This document shows positions 1 to 5,735 of a DNA stretch of 8,846 nt, piece after piece. The position numbers and the translations under genes were made by a program. Source of the stretch: Treponema sp. GTDB lineage: Bacteria; Spirochaetota; Spirochaetia; Treponematales; Breznakiellaceae. How positions within the stretch are numbered: position 1 is the first letter of the stretch; each line of letters begins with the position of its first letter. The stretch spans positions 1 through 8,846 of the forward strand of contig JAISOQ010000113.1 of the NCBI GenBank assembly GCA_031275515.1. Direction: 5' to 3'. The notes under the pieces are model-generated. The model did no database searches and had not been told where the DNA came from. It saw nothing but the letters and a program-made list of their open reading frames with translations.

Positions 1-1
1 A

Positions 2-88
2 AGAGGACTGTTATTCTATCGGCTTTTAGAGTCTGCAATGCATACAGAAACAATTACCTATGATGAACTTGTAAACCGCAAGATATAG
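2..88 (+). CDS. C-terminal fragment of an unrecognised protein (runs in from the left edge)
   Basis: Frame 2 is open from the window edge to a TAG at 86-88 and gives 28 residues beginning RGLLFYRLLESAMHTE and ending DELVNRKI. The mix of hydrophobic and charged residues looks like a genuine protein tail rather than random translation, and the stop falls about 60 bp before the next gene start. I do not recognise the family; the end of a transposase is one possibility given the debris downstream, but nothing in 28 residues proves it. It lies on the same strand as the lacI-like fragment. It could also be a chance open frame. Confidence 0.3.
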   Translation, partial: RGLLFYRLLESAMHTETITYDELVNRKI

Positions 89-149
89 TGCTCGTGTTAG
101 CCAGATGGGTAGGCAGATATCCTTATTAAGATGGATAATCGGTGGTTTT

Positions 150-428
150 ATGGCAAACAGAAAGGATGTGGCAAAAAGAGCCAATGTTTCCATCACGGTG
201 GTATCCCGTGTAATGAGTAAAAGAGGATATGTATCCAAAGAAAAGCGTGAAGCGGTATTACGGGCCGCTGAGGAACTTAACTACCGGCCCAGCCCGGTTG
301 CCCGGTCCCTGCAGAACGGTAGAACCCGTCAGATTTTTTTTTATCGGGGCAACCTCAGGGCCAGCGCATATAAAATCGTAATTCCTTACCCTGCAAGGAA
401 TTACGAAACCGTGGACAAAACAACTTGA
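150..428 (+). pseudogene. Truncated LacI-family repressor, DNA-binding head only
   Basis: Translation from ATG 150 begins MANRKDVAKRANVS and continues through a textbook LacI helix-turn-helix (about residues 3-25, with VSITVVSRVMS as recognition region) and the hinge region (RPSPVARSLQNGRTRQI, residues about 46-62). Full-length LacI regulators have about 330 residues with a sugar-binding periplasmic-type domain. Here family sequence stops at I62, the codons then pass through a run of nine T (334-342), and the remaining 30 residues are encoded mostly by the palindromic element at 356-481 and end at TGA 426-428. The start at 150 is preferred over an in-frame ATG at 105 because LacI proteins begin 2-6 residues before the HTH. 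The ligand domain is missing and is not seen downstream, so inducible regulation is lost; a residual DNA-binding peptide cannot be excluded. Gene remnant is the best reading. Confidence 0.8.
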
Positions 429-481
429 ACGGCTAATTCCTTATTTCATAAGGAATTATAAATCTATAAGCGCTGGCCCTG
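356..481. repeat. 126-bp palindromic (MITE-like) element with two nested hairpins
   Basis: The ends are a perfect 12-bp inverted repeat, CAGGGCCAGCGC at 356-367 against GCGCTGGCCCTG at 470-481. Similarity continues inward so that about 25 of 30 end positions match. Inside lie two perfect hairpins: CGTAATTCCTT (377-387) with AAGGAATTACG (395-405), 7-nt loop; and TAATTCCTTAT (434-444) with ATAAGGAATTA (448-458), 3-nt loop. Both arms use the same 9-mer TAATTCCTT, giving four copies in alternating orientation. The predicted fold is a Y or three-way junction. There is no ORF for a transposase, so it resembles a non-autonomous miniature element or a REP/BIME-type repeat. A short further match (GCAA at 349-352 against TTGC at 485-488) lies just outside; I see no clear target-site duplication. 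It sits where the LacI-like gene breaks. Confidence 0.7.
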
Positions 482-573
482 GCCTTGCTCGACAGCAATT
501 CTCAGTTTAAAAAATAACACTCTCAAATCGGTAGAAATGTGTATGAAAAAACAGACTATGACGCATTCAAAAT

Positions 574-610
574 GAAGGCTTTCCCAAAACTAAAATTATG
601 ATAAAACCTC
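574..610. repeat. Decayed copy of the GAGGCTGTCC hairpin family
   Basis: The left half GAAGGCTTTCCCAAAACT (574-591) matches the arm of the intact hairpins at 8030-8063 and, reversed, 5636-5671 (AGGCTGTCC.AAAACT) with only one or two changes. The right half (592-610, ending AAAACCTC) keeps scattered matches to the expected complementary arm, but pairing is largely lost. I read it as an old, degenerate member of the same family that no longer forms a strong stem. Confidence 0.45.
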
Positions 611-684
611 TATAATTAGTATGATAAAATACGGGTAAAATCCTGCAAATTTCGGGGAAATCGATCAAAATTGCGGTTTACCCT

Positions 685-710
685 TAAAATTTTTTGTTTA
701 ACGCCGATAT
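685..710 (+). promoter_or_regulatory. Sigma-28/sigma-D (FliA)-type promoter for the flagellar operon
   Basis: TAAA at 685-688 is followed, after 14 nt, by GCCGATAT at 703-710. This fits the sigma-D/FliA consensus TAAA-N14..16-GCCGATA(T/A). The predicted start of transcription is about 716-718, giving a leader of roughly 58 nt before the TTG start at 775. The position directly upstream of rod genes fits the known sigma-D control of flhO-flhP in Bacillus. The motif is seen; its use is inferred. Confidence 0.65.
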
Positions 711-763
711 ATAAATAAGCCTTGTTGACCTTGGTTTTACCAGCGGGCAGGGTCGGGCGATTC

Positions 764-777
764 CGGAGGTTCAATTG
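764..777 (+). promoter_or_regulatory. Strong ribosome site deciding a TTG start
   Basis: CGGAGGT at 764-770 lies 4 nt before TTG at 775-777. The protein read from this TTG begins MIRGWYTGASGM, which is where FlgF/FlgG-type rod proteins normally begin (compare MVRSLWTGAAGM in the next gene), so the non-ATG start is well supported. No in-frame ATG would preserve the N-terminal rod motif. Confidence 0.8.
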
Positions 778-1626
778 ATCAGAGGATGGTACACCGGCGC
801 AAGCGGCATGAAGGCCCAGCAATGGCGGCTTGATGCAATAGCGAATAACCTCGCAAATGCGGATGTGGACGGGTATAAAAAGGATGTTGTGGTCCATAAA
901 GCCTTCCCGGAACTCCTCATGCGCAGGATGAGCGATGACGGGGTGTACCGGCATCCTTTTGGTTCCGGCGATGCGGCGCCCGTCATTGGAAAACTGGGGA
1001 CCGGAGTAGAGGTAAACGAACTCTTTACCGTCTTTGAGCAGGGCGCATTAAAGGAAACCCAAAGCGATTTTGACCTTGCCCTGGACGGCAATGGTTTTTT
1101 CTCTGTGGAGACTCCCTGGGGGGAACGGTATACCCGGAACGGCTCGTTTCAATTAGGAAAAGAAGGATACCTGGAAACTAAAGAAGGGTATCTTGTATTG
1201 GGGGAAAACGGCCCGCTCCGGGTCAAGGCTAATAACTTTCAGGTTGATAAGGACGGGGGGGTTTGGATTAACGCCGAATACGCCGACGATCCTGAGCTTT
1301 TGATTTCCAGGGAAAATAATACCTGGGGCGATACGATACGCCTGGATACCCTGAAAATCGTGGATTTCGATCTGGATCGCTATCTTCAAAAACAGGGGTC
1401 CAGTCTTTACCGGGCTACGGATACTTCGGGGGAAGGACAGGTCCTGGAAGGGGAGGCCCGGCCCCGGGTGATACAGGGGTTTACCGAAGCCGCCAACGTG
1501 GACCCGGTGCTGGAAATGGTCCAGATGATCGAAGTGAACCGGGCGTATGAGGCCAACCAAAAAGTGATACAAACCGGCGATTCCATGCTGGGGGTTCTCC
1601 TCAGCCAGGTGTCCCGATTCGCATAG
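775..1626 (+). CDS. flgF: Flagellar basal-body rod protein, FlgF/FlhO type
   Basis: This 283-residue protein is a structural part of the rod that passes through the periplasm and links the flagellar motor to the hook. The N-terminal rod signature is clear (residues 8-36: ASGM, RLDAIANNLANADVDGYKK). The central FlgF/FlgG domain includes DLALDGNGFFSVETPWGERY and TRNGSFQLGKEGYLET (about 99-135). The C-terminal rod/hook domain ends VDPVLEMVQMIEVNRAYEAN and QTGDSMLGVLLSQVSRF (about 242-282), which would form the coiled-coil core with the N-terminus. There is no signal peptide, as expected for export by the flagellar type III apparatus. It starts at TTG 775 and is first in the operon, 9 bp before the next rod gene. 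FlgF, FlgG and FlhO/FlhP are hard to separate by sequence; the first-gene position and the diverged middle favour the FlgF/FlhO role. Confidence 0.88.
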   Translation: MIRGWYTGASGMKAQQWRLDAIANNLANADVDGYKKDVVVHKAFPELLMRRMSDDGVYRHPFGSGDAAPVIGKLGTGVEVNELFTVFEQGALKETQSDFDLALDGNGFFSVETPWGERYTRNGSFQLGKEGYLETKEGYLVLGENGPLRVKANNFQVDKDGGVWINAEYADDPELLISRENNTWGDTIRLDTLKIVDFDLDRYLQKQGSSLYRATDTSGEGQVLEGEARPRVIQGFTEAANVDPVLEMVQMIEVNRAYEANQKVIQTGDSMLGVLLSQVSRFA

Positions 1627-1635
1627 GAGCAGTGA

Positions 1636-2430
1636 ATGGTACGGAGTTTATGGACCGGCGCCGCCGGCATGATTGGACAACAGGCGAACATTGATACGAT
1701 TTCCAACAACCTGGCAAACGTAAACACCTCGGGCTATAAGAAGGTGCGGGCGGACTTTGAGGATCTCCTGTATCAGACCGTTAAGACCGCCGGAACCCCC
1801 GCCACCGAAGATACGGTGGTTCCTGTAGGAATCCAGATGGGCCACGGGTCGAAGCTGGCCGCCACTCAGCGTATGTTCTCCCAGGGCGCTCTTCAGAATA
1901 CCGAAAACGTGTATGATATGGCCATACAGGGAGAAGGTTTCTTTCGTATTCAGATGTATGACGGTACGTATGCGTACACCCGGGACGGCGCTTTTAAAGT
2001 GGACTCCGACGGGCGCCTGGTAACTTCCAACGGGTATTGGGTCTTGCCGGATATTATCATGCCGGAAAACTTCCTTCCCCAAACTATCGCGGTTACCAAG
2101 GATGGCCGGGTTTCGGTGAAGATTCCCAATGCGGACGATCCGGTGGACGTAGGCCGTATCGAGCTTTACCGTTTTCCCAATCCTGTGGGCCTTACCGCAG
2201 TAGGGGAAAATCTCTTCAAGGTGAGCAATGCCTCGGGGGACCCTATAGCGGGACGTCCGGGCTATGAAGGCATGGGTCAGGTCATCCACAAATTCCTGGA
2301 AATGTCCAATGTGTCGGTAGTGCGGGAAATGGTGGACCTCATCGTGGCCCAGCGGGCCTATGAGTTCAACTCCCGGACCATACAGACCAGCGACAACATG
2401 CTGGGAACCGCTACCAGCCTGAAGAGGTAG
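1636..2430 (+). CDS. flgG: Flagellar distal rod protein, FlgG/FlhP type
   Basis: This 264-residue protein has the length of classical FlgG (about 260), the distal rod subunit. Residues 7-36 carry the rod signature (TGAAGM, NIDTISNNLANVNTSGYKK). The core shows MFSQGALQNTENVYDMAIQG and GFFRIQMYDGTYAYTRDGAF (about 80-120). The C-terminus has VSVVREMVDLIVAQRAYEFN and SRTIQTSDNMLGTATSLKR (226-264), very close to the FlgG consensus. Its ribosome site AGGAG (1625-1629) overlaps the stop of the upstream gene, so the two are probably translated together. It is better conserved than its neighbour, so I call it FlgG. The product is exported through the flagellar type III channel and lies in the periplasm; no signal peptide is seen. 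The stop at 2428-2430 precedes the next gene by 5 bp. Confidence 0.92.
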   Translation: MVRSLWTGAAGMIGQQANIDTISNNLANVNTSGYKKVRADFEDLLYQTVKTAGTPATEDTVVPVGIQMGHGSKLAATQRMFSQGALQNTENVYDMAIQGEGFFRIQMYDGTYAYTRDGAFKVDSDGRLVTSNGYWVLPDIIMPENFLPQTIAVTKDGRVSVKIPNADDPVDVGRIELYRFPNPVGLTAVGENLFKVSNASGDPIAGRPGYEGMGQVIHKFLEMSNVSVVREMVDLIVAQRAYEFNSRTIQTSDNMLGTATSLKR

Positions 2431-2435
2431 GAATT

Positions 2436-2960
2436 ATGGATATAACCGCCCTGGGTTCGTATCTGAATACCCTGGAGAAGACTCCCTTTTCCGGGGGTTC
2501 CCGTAAAACGGGAGCGGAAGGCGTTCCCCTTGGGGGAAGTCCCAACGGGGCGGACACGGTGTTTGCCGGCTTCCTCGACAAGTTCCGAAGCTCCCAAGCC
2601 GGGGAGAACCCCTCCGGGAAGGAAAATACCTCCGTCACAGCCGCCGGGAGCGGGGAAGCCGAAAAAGAACCTGTCCCGGCCTTGTCAAGCCGGAAGCCCC
2701 TCATTGATAAAACCGATAAACTCTACGAACAGTGCGAAGCCCTGGAAACCTTTCTGGTCAAGACCCTCATCAGCGGGATGCGGAACACGGTACAAAAATC
2801 GAAACTTATTGATACTGGTTTTGCGGGCGAAATGTACGAGGACATGCTCTACGACGAATACGCAAAAGACTTTACCCGGAACGCGAATTTCGGCCTTGCG
2901 GAAATGGCTTATCTGGAACTTACCGGCCAGCGGGGAAAAGTCTCCGCAGATCACCTGTAA
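2436..2960 (+). CDS. FlgJ-type rod-binding protein without muramidase domain
   Basis: The protein has 174 residues. The N-terminal half (about 14-90) is low in complexity and rich in Gly, Ser, Pro and Lys, probably disordered. The C-terminal part (about 96-165) is the rod-binding domain known from the N-terminus of FlgJ: LYEQCEALETFLVKTLISGM, then the DTGFAGEMYEDMLYDEYAK segment and the final FGLAEMAYLEL helix. Enteric FlgJ adds a peptidoglycan hydrolase domain to bore through the wall; it is absent here, as in many single-domain rod-binding proteins, so any wall-cutting partner would be encoded elsewhere. Its role would be to cap or chaperone rod assembly in the periplasm, fitting its place after flgF and flgG. 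AGGTAGG at 2425-2431 provides the ribosome site. Its final 10 bp overlap the end of the convergent rlmN. Confidence 0.8.
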   Translation: MDITALGSYLNTLEKTPFSGGSRKTGAEGVPLGGSPNGADTVFAGFLDKFRSSQAGENPSGKENTSVTAAGSGEAEKEPVPALSSRKPLIDKTDKLYEQCEALETFLVKTLISGMRNTVQKSKLIDTGFAGEMYEDMLYDEYAKDFTRNANFGLAEMAYLELTGQRGKVSADHL

Positions 2961-4030
2961 GGGCCGCCATCGGGCTTCGCGGTTTCCCCATCTCCCAGGG
3001 TTCCCAGCTGGCCGCAGGCGCCGCCTATCCTTTGGCCTTTTTTGAAACGCCGGGTGACGTTAAGGCCCAGTTTTTTAAGCTGCGAATCCATGCGGGCAAT
3101 TTCCCCGGCGCCAGGTTCCCGTAAAAGCCGGCCCTCAAAGCGCATTCCTTCCACAGGGTTCCAGGGTATCAGGTTTACTACTACATTAAGACCCCGGGCA
3201 AACTCCGCCAGGGCCTCCGCGTCTTGGGGGCGGGTATTGACGTCTCCCAAAAGAACCGTCTCCAGGGTGATGCGCTGTCCCGCAAGGTCCTGGTACCGGC
3301 GGAGGGCCTCTTTGAGGGCGGGGAGGGGATTGGCGTTTGTGGCCGGCATGAGACGCCTGCGGAGTTCCCCGTCCGCAGTAGTGAGAGACAGGGCCAGACG
3401 GAGGCGGGGGCCGTGTTCCGCAAGGTCCCGGATCCCCGGAACGATGCCGCAGGTGGAAACGGTGATACGCCGGGGAGAAAAGCCCGTACCTCCTCCGCAG
3501 GTCAGAGCGGCTGCGGCCCGGCGGAGTTCCCCCAGGTTGAGCAGCGGTTCCCCCATGCCCATAAACACGATGTTGGCAATATCCCCTGCGATTTCCCTAA
3601 GCCGGAAAAACTGGCTTACTATCTCGGCGGAATCCAGGTTACGGCGAAATCCCAGAGCGCCGGTCTTGCAGAAAACACAGCCCATAGGACAGCCCGCCTG
3701 GGTGGACAGGCAGGCTGTCCTGCGTCCCTCCCTATCGGTGAGCAATACCGCTTCAACACAATACCCGTCATGGAGGGTAATCCTGAGCTTTATCGTTCCA
3801 TCGGGGTCCCGCAGTTCAGCGGATACTTCCCCGGAATAGAGGGCGAACCGCCCGCCTAATTCCGCCCGGAGCGGAAGAGGAAGGTCGGTCATGTCGTCAA
3901 AGGTCCTGACGCCCCGGCTTATCCAGGAAAATACCTGCTTTGCCCGATACCCCGGCAGGGGAGTGAGAAGAACCGCCAGCTCTTCCGGGGGCAGTCCGGA
4001 AAGGACAGGATGCCCGGCGCCGTAAGGCAT
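2951..4030 (-). CDS. rlmN: Radical-SAM rRNA/tRNA adenine-C2 methyltransferase RlmN
   Basis: RlmN methylates C2 of A2503 in 23S rRNA and A37 in some tRNAs, using two S-adenosylmethionine molecules and a 4Fe-4S cluster. The 359 residues fit the family (E. coli 384). The cluster-binding CX3CX2C motif is C114-C118-C121 (CPMGCVFC). The two mechanistic cysteines are present: C107 (seven residues before the first cluster cysteine) and C339 in ACGQL. The MGMGEPLLN loop (157-165), VSTCGIVPGI (191-200) and VNLIPWNPV (285-293) are typical. Residues 212-222, where the family normally reads SLHA, read SLTT, a mild oddity. About 17 residues follow ACGQLG, a short C-terminal extension. ATG 4028-4030 lies 1 nt after the stop of the upstream TPR gene, implying coupled translation. 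Cfr is unlikely given the housekeeping setting. Confidence 0.93.
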   Translation of the reverse strand: MPYGAGHPVLSGLPPEELAVLLTPLPGYRAKQVFSWISRGVRTFDDMTDLPLPLRAELGGRFALYSGEVSAELRDPDGTIKLRITLHDGYCVEAVLLTDREGRRTACLSTQAGCPMGCVFCKTGALGFRRNLDSAEIVSQFFRLREIAGDIANIVFMGMGEPLLNLGELRRAAAALTCGGGTGFSPRRITVSTCGIVPGIRDLAEHGPRLRLALSLTTADGELRRRLMPATNANPLPALKEALRRYQDLAGQRITLETVLLGDVNTRPQDAEALAEFARGLNVVVNLIPWNPVEGMRFEGRLLREPGAGEIARMDSQLKKLGLNVTRRFKKGQRIGGACGQLGTLGDGETAKPDGGPYR

Positions 4031-4031
4031 G

Positions 4032-5207
4032 TCAGGCTCTGAATTTTTCCAGGAGTTCGATGACAGAAATGTTCCGCAGCCCCAATTTCTGGAATTCCGT
4101 CAGGGCCTCTATAGCCTGTTTCTTGTCCCCTTTCTTGGCGTAACAATCCGCCAGTTCAATGTAAAACCGGTAGTTTTTGGGGTCCTGCTGGATTAAGTGG
4201 CGCAGAGATTCAATGGCCTCAGTGTATTTACCCTGGGCTTTGGCGACTATCGCAAGGCCCAGGACCGCGTAGGTGTCGAATTCGATGTTTAAGGCCCGGT
4301 GGTAATACTCCGCCGCCTTTTCATAATCGTTCAGGTTACGATAAGCATCCCCGACACGGGTCAGGATAACCTTATTCCGCGGGTCCTGCTCCAGGATGCG
4401 GTTCCAGTATTCCAGGGGGCGGTACAGCTGATTCAAGCCCCGGTAACAGTCGGCCAAGCCGAAAAGGGCGTAAAAGTTGTAGGGATCCCGTTCCAGGGCT
4501 TTTTCAAAATAACTTATCCCTTTCTCAAAGGTCTTGAGTTTCCGGTGGCAGTTCCCTATGGAGGTCAGTACCCGGATATCCACGTTTTCCCTATTGGTAT
4601 CCAGCATCTTTTCCCAGTAGAACAGGGCCTCCCGGTATTCCTTGAAATCGTAATGCAGATGCCCCAAACCTATAATGGCATAGGGATTTTGTTCTTCCAT
4701 CTCCAGAACCCGCAGGTACACCGATTTGGAATGTTTGAAATCCCGAATTTTCCGGTAAGCATCGGCCACGCGGGTTAGGACGGTGATGTTCTTGTCATCG
4801 TGGAGCAGGTATTGTTCCCATATTTCTATAGCCCGGTGGTACTGATTCAGGGCTTTGTAGCAGTCCGCCAAACCGAACAAGGCGTAGTTGTTTCCCGGAT
4901 GGCAGTTGAGACAGCGCTTGTAATACTCCACGGCCTCCCGGAAAGAACCCCGTTTCCGGGTCGCATCCCCCATGCCGACCAGGGCGTAATTGTTGTTTTC
5001 GTCAGCCTTGAGGATCTTGCTGAAACATTCCATAGCTTCGGCAATCTTATTCTCTTTCAAAAGGAGATACCCTTTTTTTGAGAGTTCCGATATTTCTGAG
5101 ATGTCTAAGATTTCTTCATCCAGATCGAAGGCAAGGTTCAGCGTCGGCTTCCTGACGACGCTCAAGTTCAGTATACCCTGGGGGCTTTCACTATTATTAT
5201 TGTTCAT
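4032..5207 (-). CDS. Protein of about ten tetratricopeptide repeats
   Basis: The 391-residue protein is an uncharacterised TPR scaffold. After a short Asn-rich, probably flexible N-terminus (1-38), about ten 34-residue TPR units fill residues 40-378 with the usual G/A/Y/F positions (for example YALFGLADCYKALNQYHRAI and VLTRVADAYRKIRDF). TPR stacks form a superhelix that binds other proteins; no catalytic domain, signal peptide or membrane segment is visible, so a cytoplasmic adaptor is likely. Residues 106-200 and 243-337 resemble each other closely, a higher-order duplication. The gene overlaps the upstream small TPR-like gene by 4 bp (ATGA at 5204-5207) and is followed 1 nt later by rlmN. 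Spirochaetes use TPR proteins in flagellar collars among other roles, but nothing here ties this protein to that function. Confidence 0.88.
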   Translation of the reverse strand: MNNNNSESPQGILNLSVVRKPTLNLAFDLDEEILDISEISELSKKGYLLLKENKIAEAMECFSKILKADENNNYALVGMGDATRKRGSFREAVEYYKRCLNCHPGNNYALFGLADCYKALNQYHRAIEIWEQYLLHDDKNITVLTRVADAYRKIRDFKHSKSVYLRVLEMEEQNPYAIIGLGHLHYDFKEYREALFYWEKMLDTNRENVDIRVLTSIGNCHRKLKTFEKGISYFEKALERDPYNFYALFGLADCYRGLNQLYRPLEYWNRILEQDPRNKVILTRVGDAYRNLNDYEKAAEYYHRALNIEFDTYAVLGLAIVAKAQGKYTEAIESLRHLIQQDPKNYRFYIELADCYAKKGDKKQAIEALTEFQKLGLRNISVIELLEKFRA

Positions 5208-5590
5208 TTGGGATAATCCTCTTTTTCATGTATCATATTTTTGATGATTTCGGATATTTCTATGATAATTGACTCGGACTTCTTTTTGTCCGGAGCAATC
5301 CAATACATACGAAGGGCATCCAGAATCCTTCCCTTTGACCGGTAAAAATCCCCTATTCTTACCAGGCCGTCGGAATATCCGGTGGTTAAAAAAATCCTCC
5401 GGGCATCCTCTATCCTGCCCTGGTTGTACAAAATATTACCCCTGCGATTCAACGCAACTTTCTGCTCTGAGCTGATCGGGGGTTTGGATGAAGTTTTTAG
5501 AAAAACGGCCTGATCTTCAAAACGGTCCAGTACACTTTTATAATCCATGCCATTCCTAAATAAGTTTGTATTACTTATAATATCTGCCAT
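5204..5590 (-). CDS. Small TPR-like protein upstream of the TPR scaffold
   Basis: The product has 128 residues. Residues about 44-100 look like one and a half to two TPR-like helical hairpins (VALNRRGNILYNQGRIEDAR, then GLVRIGDFYRSKGRILDALR). The first 40 residues are polar and the end (IIIEISEIIKNMIHEKEDYPK region) is a charged helix. No signal peptide or membrane segment is seen. The stop overlaps the start of the larger TPR gene by 4 bp, so the two are probably made in fixed ratio and may bind each other. Two starts are possible: ATG 5590 (TTAGGTT upstream) used here, and ATG 5548, which has AGGA 5 nt upstream and would give 114 residues. I know of no specific function. Confidence 0.75.
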   Translation of the reverse strand: MADIISNTNLFRNGMDYKSVLDRFEDQAVFLKTSSKPPISSEQKVALNRRGNILYNQGRIEDARRIFLTTGYSDGLVRIGDFYRSKGRILDALRMYWIAPDKKKSESIIIEISEIIKNMIHEKEDYPK

Positions 5591-5635
5591 TTTTAACCTA
5601 ATTGCAACAAATTTTTAACCTTTTCAATAAATTAT

Positions 5636-5671
5636 GAGTCTGTCCCCAAACTTCAGTTTTGGGACAGACTC
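5636..5671. terminator. Family hairpin A, probable 3' end of the rsmD transcript
   Basis: GAGTCTGTCCC (5636-5646) pairs perfectly with GGGACAGACTC (5661-5671). One C-T mismatch (5647/5660) follows, then AAAC pairs with GTTT around a TTCA loop (5652-5655). It lies 65 bp past the rsmD stop on the minus strand and 46 bp before the start of the small TPR-like gene. The following minus-strand bases contain only short T groups, so it is not a classical intrinsic terminator; transcript stabilisation is equally possible. Reverse-complemented, its core AAAACTGAAGTT is identical to that of the hairpin at 8030-8063. Confidence 0.6.
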
Positions 5672-5735
5672 TTTATGTCTTGAAATAACCGTTCTGATCA
5701 CCTATAAGTGTAATATAGATTACAAAATAAATCAA

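Larger units (their letters stand above)
482..774. other. AT-rich intergenic region upstream of the flagellar operon
   Basis: No gene with convincing protein character was found on either strand. Contents: a small 5-bp hairpin TTGCT/AGCAA (485-498) beside the palindromic element, a decayed hairpin repeat (574-610), a direct repeat of ATGATAAAA (near 597-605 and 622-630), the sigma-28-like promoter (685-710) and the leader of the flagellar operon (about 711-774) with its ribosome site. The region 515-680 is clearly richer in A and T than the flanking genes. No continuation of the LacI-like protein could be recognised here. Confidence 0.6.

Noticed and set aside
616..954. 112-codon minus-strand frame across the flagellar promoter and start of flgF
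   Set aside because: No ribosome site or recognisable protein character; overlaps the regulatory region and flgF.
1648..2289. Long open frame on the minus strand opposite flgG (and similar ones opposite flgF and rlmN)
   Set aside because: Shadow frames of GC-rich genes; the translations have no family character, while the opposite strand encodes clear flagellar or RlmN proteins.
3384..3393. CAGGGCCAG inside rlmN, matching the end of the palindromic element
   Set aside because: Only nine bases match and they encode conserved RlmN residues; no second arm is nearby.
3042..3839. 265-codon plus-strand frame opposite rlmN
   Set aside because: Arg/Ser/Pro-rich translation with no domain, fully covered by the well-supported rlmN; a mirror of its codon usage.
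5710..5723. Small hairpin GTAAT/ATTAC just past the rsmD stop
   Set aside because: Only five AT-rich pairs and no T tract; too weak to call a terminator, and the stronger family hairpin lies 40 bp further on.
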